Source: Ensifer sp. IC4062 (GTDB lineage: Bacteria; Pseudomonadota; Alphaproteobacteria; Rhizobiales; Rhizobiaceae). Taken from it: a stretch of 64,000 nt of DNA. The translations under genes were made by a program, and so were the position numbers. Positions 50,494 through 59,815 of this stretch are shown here, one piece after another (within the stretch, counting starts at the first letter, position 1; each line of letters begins with the position of its first letter). The notes below the pieces were generated by a model. The model was not told the origin of the DNA, searched no databases, and worked only from the letters and a program-made list of their open reading frames with translations. The stretch lies in contig NZ_JADYVD010000003.1 of assembly GCF_020193575.1 (NCBI RefSeq), positions 173,776 through 237,775 on the forward strand, written 5' to 3'.

Positions 50494-52635
50494 ATGGCAA
50501 AGGCCATTCAGAAAATCACACTCGACCGATCGGGGGACATTCCCTTCGATAAGCTAGAGCTCTCGCAGAAGAACGTGCGCAACATCAAGGCTGGCGTCTC
50601 CATCGAGGATCTCGCCAACGATATCGCCCTACGCGGGCTGCTGATGAGCCTGAACATCCGGCCGATCCTCGGTGAGAATGACGAGGAGACCGGCCGGTAC
50701 GAAGTTCCCGCCGGCGGTCGCCGCTACCGTGCGCTCGAACTGCTGATCAAGCAGAAGCGCATGGCGACGACGGAGCCGATCCCCTGCATCGTCAAGCGTG
50801 GCGGTGTCACCTCAGTCGAGGACGACTCCCTCGCGGAAAACGTCCACAGACTTCAACTCCATCCACTCGATGCCTTTCGCGCCTTCCAATCGCTTAAGGA
50901 ACAGGCGCTCGGCGAGGAGGAAATCGCTGCCCGCTATTTCGTCTCGGTTTCGACTGTGCGTCAGCGCCTGCGCCTCGCATCGGTGTCTCCGCGCCTGCTC
51001 GAGCTCTACGCGAACGACGAGATGAAACTCGAGCAGGTGATGGCCTTCTCGATTACCGACGACTACGTTCGCCAGGAGCAGGTATGGGATACCGTCTCGC
51101 GGACGCAGGTCCGGGAACCGTATTACATCCGCCGGCTGCTCACCGAAACCGCGGTGCGCGCTACCGATCGTCGGGCAGTCTATGTCGGCATCGAAGCCTA
51201 CGAGGCTGCCGGAGGTGTCGTCATGCGCGACCTGTTCGAGCAGGATCAGGGCGGCTGGCTCCAGGATCCGGCGCTGCTGGAGCAACTCGTGTTCGAGAAG
51301 CTGAAGTCCGAAGCCGAGGCGCTGAAAGTCGACGAGGGCTGGAAATGGGTTGATGCCGCGATTGACTTCCCGTACGGCCACACGTCCGGTTTGCGCCGCT
51401 TCTATGGCGAGCGGGCCGAGCTTACCGCGGAAGAGCTCGCCCGTTACGACGAACTGAAGGCGGAATACGACAAGCTCGACGCGGAATATGCCGATGCGGA
51501 AGACTATTCCGAGGAAACGGAAAACCGACTCGAAGAACTCGGCAACGAGATGGATCGGCTGAACGACCGGCCCTATGTCTTCGATCCAGAAGAGATCGCG
51601 CGCGGCGGTGCGTTCGTCTCGCTCAGTGCCAGTGGCGAGCTCAAGATTGAACGCGGCTTCGCCCGGCCCGAGGACGAGCCTGCCGTCGAGGCCGATGACA
51701 GCGATGCGGGCGATCACGATGGCGAGGGCGACGAAGCGGCCGCGGCTTCAGCGACCGGCGGCATCTCGATCAACGGCAAGCCGGTTGCCGTCGCGCCGGA
51801 GGAGGAAGACGACGGAATTCGTCCACTCTCCGAGCGCGTCATCGAGGATCTGACGGCGACCCGCACCGTCGCGCTCAGGAATGCGCTCGCCAACGATCCG
51901 GTGACGGCCTTCGTCGCCGCCCTGCACGTCTTCGTCCTGAAAACCTTCTTCGTCTACGGCTCGGACTCGTGCCTGGAGGTCACGTTGCAGAGCGCGAGGT
52001 TCGGCCAGACGGCGGGTTTGGGCGACACGGTCTGGGCGAAGGAAATCGAGCAGCGCCACGAGGCATGGGGCCATGATCTGCCCAGGAACGCCGGCGAGGT
52101 GTGGGACTATCTGATCACCCTCGACGAGGTCAGCCGCCAAGCGCTGTTTGCACATTGCGTTTCGCTGTCGCTCAACGCCGTCGTCCAGCCGTGGAGCCGC
52201 CGACCGGCGGCAATAGCCCACGCCGAGCAGCTCGCCCGCTCGATCGGTTTCGACATGGTCGAAGCTGGCTGGGTGCCCACGGTCGACAATTATCTCGGCC
52301 GGGTCACGAAGGCGCATATCCTGCAGGCGGTTCGTGAAGCCAAGGGCGAGCAGTCGGCGCAGCTCATCGATCACCTGAAGAAGCAGGACATGGCGCGTGA
52401 AGCCGCGCGGCTGCTGGAAGGCAGCGGGTGGCTTCCCGAGCCGCTGCGGCTCGCGGTCGATGTGGCTCCCGTCGAACAGGTCGACGACGTCGTGGATGGG
52501 TTCATCGAGGACATCATCGTCGAAGAAGCCGGCGCCGATCTGCGGGCATTCCTGACCGAGGGCGGCGAGGGCGAAAACACCGCTGCGGACGACGTCGACC
52601 TCGAAGAGCATCGTCATCGCGACGCTGCGGAATAA
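50494..52635 (+). CDS. ParB/RepB/Spo0J-like DNA-binding protein, 713 residues
   Basis: The ParB N-terminal domain is clear: RNIKAGVSIEDLANDIALRGLLMSLNIRPI, VPAGGRRYRALELL (the GERR/GGRR nucleotide motif), DDSLAENVHRLQLHPLDAFRAF, then the helix-turn-helix GEEEIAARYFVSVSTVRQRLRLASVSPRLL. It is more than twice the length of a partition ParB; the middle carries a charged coiled coil (about 300-350) and the C-terminus is acidic. There is no parA beside it. Such large ParB-like proteins are part of the backbone of many alphaproteobacterial plasmids and integrative elements; a role in partition is not shown. Confidence 0.9.
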   Translation: MAKAIQKITLDRSGDIPFDKLELSQKNVRNIKAGVSIEDLANDIALRGLLMSLNIRPILGENDEETGRYEVPAGGRRYRALELLIKQKRMATTEPIPCIVKRGGVTSVEDDSLAENVHRLQLHPLDAFRAFQSLKEQALGEEEIAARYFVSVSTVRQRLRLASVSPRLLELYANDEMKLEQVMAFSITDDYVRQEQVWDTVSRTQVREPYYIRRLLTETAVRATDRRAVYVGIEAYEAAGGVVMRDLFEQDQGGWLQDPALLEQLVFEKLKSEAEALKVDEGWKWVDAAIDFPYGHTSGLRRFYGERAELTAEELARYDELKAEYDKLDAEYADAEDYSEETENRLEELGNEMDRLNDRPYVFDPEEIARGGAFVSLSASGELKIERGFARPEDEPAVEADDSDAGDHDGEGDEAAAASATGGISINGKPVAVAPEEEDDGIRPLSERVIEDLTATRTVALRNALANDPVTAFVAALHVFVLKTFFVYGSDSCLEVTLQSARFGQTAGLGDTVWAKEIEQRHEAWGHDLPRNAGEVWDYLITLDEVSRQALFAHCVSLSLNAVVQPWSRRPAAIAHAEQLARSIGFDMVEAGWVPTVDNYLGRVTKAHILQAVREAKGEQSAQLIDHLKKQDMAREAARLLEGSGWLPEPLRLAVDVAPVEQVDDVVDGFIEDIIVEEAGADLRAFLTEGGEGENTAADDVDLEEHRHRDAAE

Positions 52636-52659
52636 CCTCCCTCGCACAGATTCACCGAT

Positions 52660-52690
52660 GGCCCGGCCCCGCGCCGGGCCTTTCTAGTTT
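52660..52690 (+). terminator. Rho-independent terminator of the ParB-like gene
   Basis: GGCCCGGC (52660-52667) pairs with GCCGGGCC (52673-52680), followed by TTTCTAGTTT, 25 bases after the ParB stop. Confidence 0.75.
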
Positions 52691-52709
52691 CCGGACAAGG
52701 AGAACAAGG

Positions 52710-52960
52710 ATGTCCGCATCACTCATCTTCGACATTGCGCCGCATCACGGTCAGCGGCGAGATCACGCTGCATCACGAGCAGTTCTAACTGCAAGTGGGG
52801 CAGTCCGGGTTGTCCTCCGACAGCGGCATCCTGATTTGCAGGTAAAAGGGCCGCAAGGATTTCACCGGCGGGCCTAACCACTTCGTCGGGCTCCATCTGC
52901 TTGAGGACATTCCGGCGCTCGCCGCCAGTGTCCGAGCCAGCACCGGCCTCGGACGACGAC
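52710..52960 (+). pseudogene. Decayed small plasmid-backbone gene
   Basis: A start-like MSASLIFDIAPHHG at 52710 follows AAGGAG. Further on, broken frames read ITVSGEITLHHEQF stop LQVGQSGLSSDSGILICR stop KGRKDFTGGPNHFVGLHLLEDIPALAASVRA, coherent protein interrupted by two stops and a frameshift. This looks like a conserved small backbone protein that has decayed; I cannot name the family. Confidence 0.5.
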
Positions 52961-53090
52961 CGATGCGACAACAGTGCGCAATCACGCCGCCTGACGCCAC
53001 TCAACCCCATCCAACCATCATCCACCTCACCAGCCCTGTTGCCGCGCGAGCGGTCAGTCGGGCAGCTTTTTCGTTTCAGGAGACTTCATC

Positions 53091-54281
53091 ATGAACACTA
53101 TGGTTTCCACGTCCCGGCCTCTATCCTCAGGCTTCAAGGTAGATATCTCGCGCGGCGAGCGCATCGGCCGTGTTTCGTCCGAGTGGTTCTCACGGCCGGA
53201 CGACGAACGCTATCTGTCGCTCCCCGAACTTCATCATGCCGTCAAATCCCGTGCCGATCGCGCCCGCGCCCGGACCGTGGAAAGCGTGGCGATCCGCGTG
53301 GAAGCGACCCGCGACAACGCCGGGCGGATCTCCCTCATCGTCCCCGGCGAACGCCAGCCACTCGCGCCAACCCATTGGAGCTACGGTCAGCTTTGCAGCC
53401 TGGTCGGCGCTCCTTCCACCTATATGCGCCAGTTGCCTGCGCCGCTCGCCGCGATCAATCTCCAGCACGGTCTCCTCAACAACCGCTCCGAGCTGGTGAA
53501 GACGCTGGAGATGGATGACGGTCGTGTCGAACTGAGGGCGGTCACGGGACCCGAGTACGGGCGCATATGGGATCATGAATTGATCTCGGCCGTGATGAAC
53601 ATTGCAGGCAACGGCACGGGCGACACGATTTGGAAAGTGCCAGGCGTACTCGACTGGTCGACAATGACCCACAACCCCTTTGTGGACGTCACGAAGGACA
53701 CGACGACGCTTTACGCTTCGGACAGGGATGTGTTCGTATTTCTGGTTGATGACACGCACCCGATCGAGGCTGGCCGTCTTCGGAACGGGGAACCCGATAT
53801 GTACTTCCGCGGCTTTTATGCCTGGAACAGTGAAGTCGGCTCGAAAACGCTAGGAATTGCCAGTTTTTACCTGCGCGCCGTTTGTGCCAACAGGAATCTG
53901 TGGGGCACCGAAAACTTCGAGGAGATCACCATCCGGCACTCGAAGTTCGCTGCGCAACGGTTCGCTCATGAGGCGACACCCGCGCTGACGAATTTCGCCA
54001 ATTCCTCACCCGCGCCCTTTATCGCCGGCATCCGGGCGGCACGCGAACGCGTCGTTGCGCGCAATGACGAGGACCGCCAGTCCTTCCTGCGCCGTCGCGG
54101 GTTCTCCAAGGCCGAAACCGGCAAAATCATCGAGATGGTGCTTTCCGAAGAAGGTAGGCCGCCGGAGAGTATCTTCGACTTCGTGCAGGGCATCACGGCG
54201 CTCGCACGCGGCAAGACTCATCAGGACACGCGGCTCGAACTCGAAGGCAAGGCCAAAAAGCTGCTAGAGAGTGCAGCCTGA
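53091..54281 (+). CDS. DUF932-family protein
   Basis: 396 residues. The DUF932 signature blocks are present: WSYGQLCSLVGAPSTYMRQLPAPLAAINLQHGL, VELRAVTGPEYGRIWDHELISAV, ASDRDVFVFLVDDTHPIE, RGFYAWNSEVGSKTLGIASFYLRAVCANRNLWG (the conserved N-S-E-x-G and CxN positions), then ARERVVARNDEDRQSFLRRRGFSKAE. These proteins are common in phage and plasmid backbones; the biochemical activity is unknown. Preceded by GGAGAC at the usual distance. Confidence 0.9.
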   Translation: MNTMVSTSRPLSSGFKVDISRGERIGRVSSEWFSRPDDERYLSLPELHHAVKSRADRARARTVESVAIRVEATRDNAGRISLIVPGERQPLAPTHWSYGQLCSLVGAPSTYMRQLPAPLAAINLQHGLLNNRSELVKTLEMDDGRVELRAVTGPEYGRIWDHELISAVMNIAGNGTGDTIWKVPGVLDWSTMTHNPFVDVTKDTTTLYASDRDVFVFLVDDTHPIEAGRLRNGEPDMYFRGFYAWNSEVGSKTLGIASFYLRAVCANRNLWGTENFEEITIRHSKFAAQRFAHEATPALTNFANSSPAPFIAGIRAARERVVARNDEDRQSFLRRRGFSKAETGKIIEMVLSEEGRPPESIFDFVQGITALARGKTHQDTRLELEGKAKKLLESAA

Positions 54282-54316
54282 GCCTCTCCTCAAAGCTCCC
54301 TCTTAACCCACGCTTT

Positions 54317-54350
54317 GCCGCCGCACGGTTGATTCCAGGCGGCGGCACTT
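54317..54350 (+). terminator. Hairpin after the DUF932 gene
   Basis: GCCGCCG (54317-54323) pairs with CGGCGGC (54340-54346). Ends in CACTTTCC without a full T run, so termination is likely but not certain. Confidence 0.45.
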
Positions 54351-54680
54351 TCCTTGTCTGCAGCGGCGACAGTGGTCAGCCGGCAGCGTCGGCGAGTTCC
54401 TGCGTGCGTCCAATCCGCAACAGGCTCGTTTCCACGTGACATCGGTGCTTGTTGCCCGCCTGTCCGAGCGAGACCTGGTCCGCTACGGCCTTCAGATTCG
54501 GGACACGCTGCGCCGGTTCTTGATTTCGACGACGAACGGCCTCTTTCCAGGCTTCATGGTGCGGCTAATGAAGATGTCCACTTATCGATGCTGCAGCTGT
54601 TCTTATTCGCAATATCCTGTCAACATCCCACATCGCCGCGCAATAATGTCAGACCACCGGAATCGGAACCCATTTCCGGC
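54351..54680. other. Spacer with a possible coding remnant
   Basis: A plus frame around 54395-54545 reads EFLRASNPQQARFHVTSVLVARLSERDLVRYGLQIRDTLRRFLI, coherent but without a start or known family. Probably debris between convergent backbone genes. Confidence 0.35.
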
Positions 54681-55949
54681 TCAGGGGAGCCTTGGCATCT
54701 CCCCGTCCGCCACCCTCCAGACCCAGGGCGTTATCTCCGGTCTCGCGTCGGTCATGTCCGCGAGCGCGTGCTCGTAATCGTCTCCGGCTGTCGCGGGTAC
54801 GATGAACATCGCGACTGGGGCGGGTTTCTGCTCCGGAAGCGTCACAGACACGATGGGCTGGTCGCGCGACAGGTTGAAGCGCAGGCCCTTGACGCTCTTG
54901 CGCCTGAGGACGCTCAGCTTCTCCAACAGCCGAAGTTCGTCGATGTTCTCGAAGGGGATCCAATGCTCGTTCACCACCATCAGCGCCAGCTCCTCGACCG
55001 ACGCGATGCCGGCGGTCGAAATCCCGAACGTCGCGATCACGATCAGGTGGAAGGCTTCCTTCGAGCGCCAGAGCTCCAGCTCGGCCTCGCAGCGCGCGGT
55101 CAACCCCCGCCATGCGCCATCGTCGACCATCAGCGGAAACGGCAGATGCCGCACGATGATCTTGTGCCCTTCCCGCGCAGCGGAAAATTCCTTCACCTCA
55201 GCCACGATCAGCATCAGCTTGCGCGGACCCGGTCCAGTTGCCTGTATGCCCTTCAGTGCTGCCGCTCGCCGGGCGGCGATACCGTCCTTTGCTTCGGGAT
55301 GAAACGCCTCGGGGACGAACAGCATATCGTTCAAGGGGCCGCCCCTTGCCGTCATCTGCGAGGCCGCGTTGAGGATGCTGTTGCGTACCCGGCCCCAGCC
55401 GCGCTTGCCGGCCCAAGTCGAGCGCCATTCGGTCAGTTCTCCGGCTGCCCACAGATAATGCAGCATCGCCCGCAAAGACAGCTTCTTCGCTTCGCTGCGG
55501 ATGCCTGGTTCCGATGGTTCCGAATGAGCACCTGGTGATGACCGCGGCCCTCTCTTCGTCAGGGAAAAGTCCAGCTTCAGGTCGGCCTGCCCGCTTGCAT
55601 CGACCTGGATTGCGTTGCCAATCAGCGGGCCCAGGCCGGAAAGCTCATAAGGCGGCTCATAGGATGGGCATGAAGGATCGTGATCGCGTCCAGACAACGG
55701 CATGCGTTTGACTACATGCTGCCCCTCTAGGCGCGCGATATACATCGAAACGGGCCGCTCCTTGCACATGCACAGCGGTCGTAGCCGCTGCACATAGGCA
55801 TGCGGAAGAAGCGCCTCAAGCTCCGGAGAGTTCTCATCCAGCGTCCGGTCGCCGATCCTGAACGTTCGCACCTCTTCCTCCTCACTTCCGGTCACGAGGC
55901 AACTTCCCGTCGACCGTTTCGGACGCGTTATAACACGGCCATAACCCAT
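54681..55949 (-). CDS. DUF1173-family protein
   Basis: 422 residues. Landmarks: MCKERPVSMYIARLEGQHVVKRMPLSGRDHDPSCPSYEPP near the N-terminus (C-x-C and C-P-S-Y, perhaps metal binding), LRAMLHYLWAAGELTEWRSTWAGKRGWGRVRNSILNA, and MLIVAEVKEFSAAREGHKIIVRHLPFPLMVDD. These fit the DUF1173 family of plasmid-borne proteins in Rhizobiales. Transcribed away from the strawberry-notch gene. Function unknown. Confidence 0.85.
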   Translation of the reverse strand: MGYGRVITRPKRSTGSCLVTGSEEEEVRTFRIGDRTLDENSPELEALLPHAYVQRLRPLCMCKERPVSMYIARLEGQHVVKRMPLSGRDHDPSCPSYEPPYELSGLGPLIGNAIQVDASGQADLKLDFSLTKRGPRSSPGAHSEPSEPGIRSEAKKLSLRAMLHYLWAAGELTEWRSTWAGKRGWGRVRNSILNAASQMTARGGPLNDMLFVPEAFHPEAKDGIAARRAAALKGIQATGPGPRKLMLIVAEVKEFSAAREGHKIIVRHLPFPLMVDDGAWRGLTARCEAELELWRSKEAFHLIVIATFGISTAGIASVEELALMVVNEHWIPFENIDELRLLEKLSVLRRKSVKGLRFNLSRDQPIVSVTLPEQKPAPVAMFIVPATAGDDYEHALADMTDARPEITPWVWRVADGEMPRLP

Positions 55950-56114
55950 TATACTATCGCAAATTGGTCAGTATAATCGGTGATGGCCGCGAAGGCCGGC
56001 GGCGCGGCTGGCGCCGGCCGTGAGAAGGAGAGACGTCCTCATCGAAGACGTCGATACTGACCTGCCCTGACCACCGCGCGCTGTCGCCAACACTATCGTC
56101 GCCCCATCCCAACC

Positions 56115-56145
56115 AGGCCCGGGCTCCGAACGGAGCGCCGGGCCT
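56115..56145 (+). promoter_or_regulatory. Leader hairpin before the strawberry-notch gene
   Basis: AGGCCCGG-GCTCCG and CGGAGC-GCCGGGCCT form a long imperfect stem just 20 bases before the GAGGAGAG ribosome binding site. It may be a terminator remnant or a leader structure. Confidence 0.45.
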
Positions 56146-56168
56146 CCCGCATTTGTGAGGAGAGCATT

Positions 56169-58412
56169 ATGAACGTTCCCGCAATCGACCGTCCCCGCCT
56201 GAGCGCCGAGGCTGTCTTCCTGAACTTCCGTGCGGAGATCGTGCACCCCGTCCGCTTCGCGATCGTCTTCTGGGACGGCCCGGGCGACACGCTCTCCGCC
56301 TTCGAGGACGAGGAAGCCTTCGAACGACAACGCACGACTGCCGCGCCACTTCGTCCACGTCCATCAGCTCGCGGAGGAGGCCGCGGACTGGATTGCCGCT
56401 GGAGGCAAAAGCTGGTCGAATCCGTCGCCATGGCATCGGTCGCGCCGCCCAAGCCGACCTATCGGCCGCAGCTGCGGAAGTGCACTGTCACCGGCGGCGA
56501 TCTGTCCGACGCCCAGCTTGAAAGCGTGACCTATGCCGGCGAGGACCATTCCGGTTATCTCGCCGGCCACTGGTCCGTTGATGCCATCTTCGACAATCTC
56601 AAGGCTGTCACGCCCGAAACAGAAGGTGCTGTCCGCTTTCGTGGTGGCTGGTTTCTGGGCGATGGCACGGGCGCCGGCAAAGGCCGCCAGGCTGCTGGCA
56701 TCATATTGGATAACTGGCTTCAGGGCCGTCGCCGCCATCTGTGGATCTCGAAGTCCGAGACCCTGATCGAGGATGCACAGCGCGACTGGGCGCTCGGTCA
56801 GGAGAAGCTGCTGGTCACGCCGCTGTCGCGCTTCCGGCAGGGAAAGGCGATCAAGCTCGAGGAGGGCCTCCTCTTCGTGACGTTCGCAACGCCGCGCACC
56901 GACGAGCGTGAAGGCAAGCGATCGCGCGTCCAGCAGATCGTCGACTGGCTGGGTCAAGAGGCGGGGAGGGCCGAAGGCCCGACTGGGACAGAAGGAAGAT
57001 CGGCGGGGAGCGGCGAAGCCGCGACAGGGAACGCAAAGGGTTTCGACGGAGTCGTGATCTTCGATGAAGGTCACTCGATGGCCAACGCTGCCGGCGGCAA
57101 GTCCGAGCGTGGCGAAAAGGCCGCCTCGCAACAGGGCCGCGCCGGGTTGCGCCTGCAGCGCGCTCTGCCCAATGCCCGCGTCGGCTATGTCTCCGCAACC
57201 GGCGCGTCCGAGGTCGGGTCACTCTCCTACGCTAAGCGCCTCGGCCTCTGGGGCAGCGCCGACTTTCCTTTCTCGCCGCGATCAGAGTTCATCGCTGCGA
57301 TCGAAGACGGCGGGGTCGCGACGATGGAAGTGCTTGCCCGTGACCTCAAGGCGATGGGGCTCTATGCATCAAGGTCCCTGTCGTTCGAGGGTGTGGAATA
57401 CGACATCCTCGAACAGGAACTGATCGAGGAACAGGTCCGCATCTCCGATTCCTATGCCGAGGCCTTCCAGATCATCCACAACAATCTCAACGAAGCGGCC
57501 TTCGGACAGTTGCTGGCCGCCCGGATCGAGGGCGCGATCGCCGCCGGCGTCTATGACAAGGGCTTGGAGACGCTGGCGGCGGACCGTATGCTGGTGAAGG
57601 ACCGCAAGCTGGTTTACACCCATCCGGTCACCGGCGCGCAGTCGCATCTCTTGACGATCGAGCGCATGGATCGCAATACGCCGCTGCTGCTGGCCGATGC
57701 GCTGAAACTTGCAGCCCGCGATCCGCAGGCAAAGCTGATGGTGAACGGCAAGTCCGGCCGCCCGGCTGTGCAGGTTCCGACCCGCTCAGTCATGCTCGAT
57801 GACGGCTCGGTCCAGCCGCGCGTCGCGCTGATCCGGCCGATCGACGAAATCCGTTTCGAGGTGCGCCAGCTCGAGGAAACGAACTGGGAGGAAGCGGACG
57901 AGGAAATCTTCTCGGCCGCATGGGTTGCCGAAGTCGCCAATCTCCCGGAGCTTTCCATCTCGACCATGCATATGGTGTCCGGCCTCCTGTTGCCGATCTG
58001 GAAATTGCTGCCGCAGGATTTTTGCCGCGTCTATCGTCTGGAGACTGATGAGGGCGAGCGCATCGTCGGCCGCTTGATCTCTTCGGAGGGCCTCTCGCGG
58101 CTTTGCCGGAATTTCGGGCTCGATCAGACCGAGGTCATCAGCGCCGCCCAGGCGTGGGAATCGCTGCTCGGCGGCTCCTCGGTCGTCGCCCTTGCCGGTA
58201 ATATGCGGCGGGTTCGGGTGATGAACGACTATCGCGTCGAACTCAATGGCTTCACCGACGGGATGCGGGACAGGCTGAGATCCATGGGTCTGTTCTCCGA
58301 GATGATCGCCTGGAAGCTCAGGTTCTTCATTCCAACGTCGGATGAAGGATCGGCGATCCTTTCTCGCCTCATCGAACGGCATCCCATCGTCGATGTCACT
58401 GGACGGGTGTGA
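56169..58412 (+). CDS. Strawberry-notch-type helicase, internally deleted and fused at the N-terminus
   Basis: 747 residues, open throughout. Residues 1-60 (MNVPAIDRPRLSAEAVFLNFRAEIVHPVRF) belong to a small backbone protein whose frame is lost; helicase homology starts at about residue 88 (MASVAPPKPTYRPQL). Walker A is GWFLGDGTGAGKGRQAAGI (about 161-179) and the DEAH-like box is VVIFDEGHSMANA (about 298). After IIHNNLNEAA (about 444) it jumps to FGQLLAARIEGAIAAG, a region that in full-length homologues lies after the second helicase lobe. So the methylase-like N-terminus and the C-terminal RecA lobe are gone. ATP binding may remain; helicase action is doubtful. Confidence 0.8.
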   Translation: MNVPAIDRPRLSAEAVFLNFRAEIVHPVRFAIVFWDGPGDTLSAFEDEEAFERQRTTAAPLRPRPSARGGGRGLDCRWRQKLVESVAMASVAPPKPTYRPQLRKCTVTGGDLSDAQLESVTYAGEDHSGYLAGHWSVDAIFDNLKAVTPETEGAVRFRGGWFLGDGTGAGKGRQAAGIILDNWLQGRRRHLWISKSETLIEDAQRDWALGQEKLLVTPLSRFRQGKAIKLEEGLLFVTFATPRTDEREGKRSRVQQIVDWLGQEAGRAEGPTGTEGRSAGSGEAATGNAKGFDGVVIFDEGHSMANAAGGKSERGEKAASQQGRAGLRLQRALPNARVGYVSATGASEVGSLSYAKRLGLWGSADFPFSPRSEFIAAIEDGGVATMEVLARDLKAMGLYASRSLSFEGVEYDILEQELIEEQVRISDSYAEAFQIIHNNLNEAAFGQLLAARIEGAIAAGVYDKGLETLAADRMLVKDRKLVYTHPVTGAQSHLLTIERMDRNTPLLLADALKLAARDPQAKLMVNGKSGRPAVQVPTRSVMLDDGSVQPRVALIRPIDEIRFEVRQLEETNWEEADEEIFSAAWVAEVANLPELSISTMHMVSGLLLPIWKLLPQDFCRVYRLETDEGERIVGRLISSEGLSRLCRNFGLDQTEVISAAQAWESLLGGSSVVALAGNMRRVRVMNDYRVELNGFTDGMRDRLRSMGLFSEMIAWKLRFFIPTSDEGSAILSRLIERHPIVDVTGRV

Positions 58413-58417
58413 TCGCC

Positions 58418-59485
58418 ATGCTGTCCGCTTCTCAGTTGGCCGATCGTCTCGCGCGCGACGCCGAGGCGGTCTGCCGTCATTACCTCTCCGCCGGCCATCG
58501 GGCCGGCAACTACTGGATCGTCGGCGACGTCGCCAACAGCAAGGGCCGTTCGCTCTATGTCCATCTGACCGGCCCGCGTCGGGGTCGCTGGACGGATGCG
58601 GCGACCGGCCAGTACGGCAACCTGCTCGATCTCGTGCGGGAAACCTGCGGACTGCTCGACTTTCGAGAGGTTGCCGACGAGGCCCGGCGCTTTCTCAGCC
58701 TTCCCCGGCCCGATCTGGCCCAAACCGACCCGGCGTTGTCCCGCAGGGGCGACGCCCCGCATGATCCGCCGGTCGACAGACCGGCTTCGGAGCGTGCCAG
58801 ACGTCTGTTCCGCATGACGCAACCGCTCGCGGGAACGCTTGCCGACACCTATTTGCGGCAGCGCGGTATCCTGCGGGCGTGCGTGCACCCGGCTCTGCGA
58901 TTCCATCCGTCCTGCTACTATCGGGATCTCGTGATCGGCCGGACAACCAGCTATCCGGCGCTGATCGCCGCCGTGACCGATGCCTTCGGCGCAATCACCG
59001 GCGTTCATCGCACCTATCTCGGGTCCTCTGGGCCCGATCCGGACGGCGTCGGCAAAGCGAAGGTCGAGGATCCCCGCCGCGCTCTCGGCGGCCTCCTCGG
59101 CAATGCGGTGCGCTTCCGATTTCCTGTCCACGGCCCCGTGCCGGTCATCGCCGCAGGCGAGGGACTCGAAAGCACGCTGTCGCTCGCACAGGTGATACCG
59201 GGCATGGCGATGGTCGCGGCACTGACGGCCAATCATCTCGCTGCCTTCCGGCTTCCGGCCGGCTGCGCGCGCCTCTATATCGCCGCCGATGCCGATGCCG
59301 CCGGCCGGCACGGCATCGAGGGATTGAGCCGCCGTGCGCAGGCGCTCGGGATTCTGCCGCTCGTGCTCGCTCCGGAACTCGGCGACTTCAACGAGGATCT
59401 GCGTCGGCTCGGCCCCGACCGGCTCACGGCGAACTTGCGGTCGCAGCTCGTGCCTGAAGACGTACTGGCCTTTCTGCCCGCGTGA
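58418..59485 (+). CDS. Toprim-domain protein (DUF7146, primase-like)
   Basis: 355 residues from the ATG at 58418 (a GTG at 58409 overlapping the upstream stop is possible). The N-terminus carries RSLYVHLTGPRRGRWTDAATGQYGNLLDLVRETCG, as in primase-like zinc-free domains; the toprim core follows: PVIAAGEGLESTLSLAQVIPG (catalytic E) and CARLYIAADADAAGRHG (D-x-D). A partner of the strawberry-notch helicase in plasmid backbones. Probably handles DNA or RNA during plasmid replication or transfer. Confidence 0.85.
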   Translation: MLSASQLADRLARDAEAVCRHYLSAGHRAGNYWIVGDVANSKGRSLYVHLTGPRRGRWTDAATGQYGNLLDLVRETCGLLDFREVADEARRFLSLPRPDLAQTDPALSRRGDAPHDPPVDRPASERARRLFRMTQPLAGTLADTYLRQRGILRACVHPALRFHPSCYYRDLVIGRTTSYPALIAAVTDAFGAITGVHRTYLGSSGPDPDGVGKAKVEDPRRALGGLLGNAVRFRFPVHGPVPVIAAGEGLESTLSLAQVIPGMAMVAALTANHLAAFRLPAGCARLYIAADADAAGRHGIEGLSRRAQALGILPLVLAPELGDFNEDLRRLGPDRLTANLRSQLVPEDVLAFLPA

Positions 59486-59815
59486 TACGGCGATGAGGGG
59501 AAGGCGAGGGCACGGCGCGGCGCGGCAGGGAAGGCCGGTCCTTGCCATCCGCCGACCGGAGCGCGCGCCCGCGGGCCTGCCGAGAGGCGACCCTTACCAC
59601 ACGGCGGCCGGGCCTTCAGCGGGTCAGTCGGGTTTCTTCCCCTGCCGGGCCGCGGAGCGGCCCGTCATTCCTCGCGGGGCCAAGAAACCCTTCTTCCGCC
59701 GCCCGGCGCTGCGCTGGGCCGCGGCGCAATGCGCCGCGGTTCCGGCCCGCCGCCGCATGGACAGGGGATCGCCGTCCGGCCGCGAGAGGCGCGGCCCAAA
59801 CCGACGGAGACCATC
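59486..59815. other. GC-rich spacer
   Basis: About 330 bases, rich in GC palindromes, without a credible gene. GGAGACCATC before 59816 is the next ribosome binding site. Confidence 0.4.

Noticed and set aside
50494..52635. RepB of a repABC replicon
   Set aside because: No repA or repC flank it and the protein is about twice the length of RepB, so it is not taken as evidence for a replication locus in this window.
54354..55538. 394-residue plus-strand frame over the DUF1173 gene
   Set aside because: The minus strand encodes a recognisable DUF1173 protein; the plus frame has no coherent domain.
58229..59548. 439-residue minus-strand frame over the toprim gene
   Set aside because: Shadow of the toprim protein, whose catalytic motifs lie on the plus strand.
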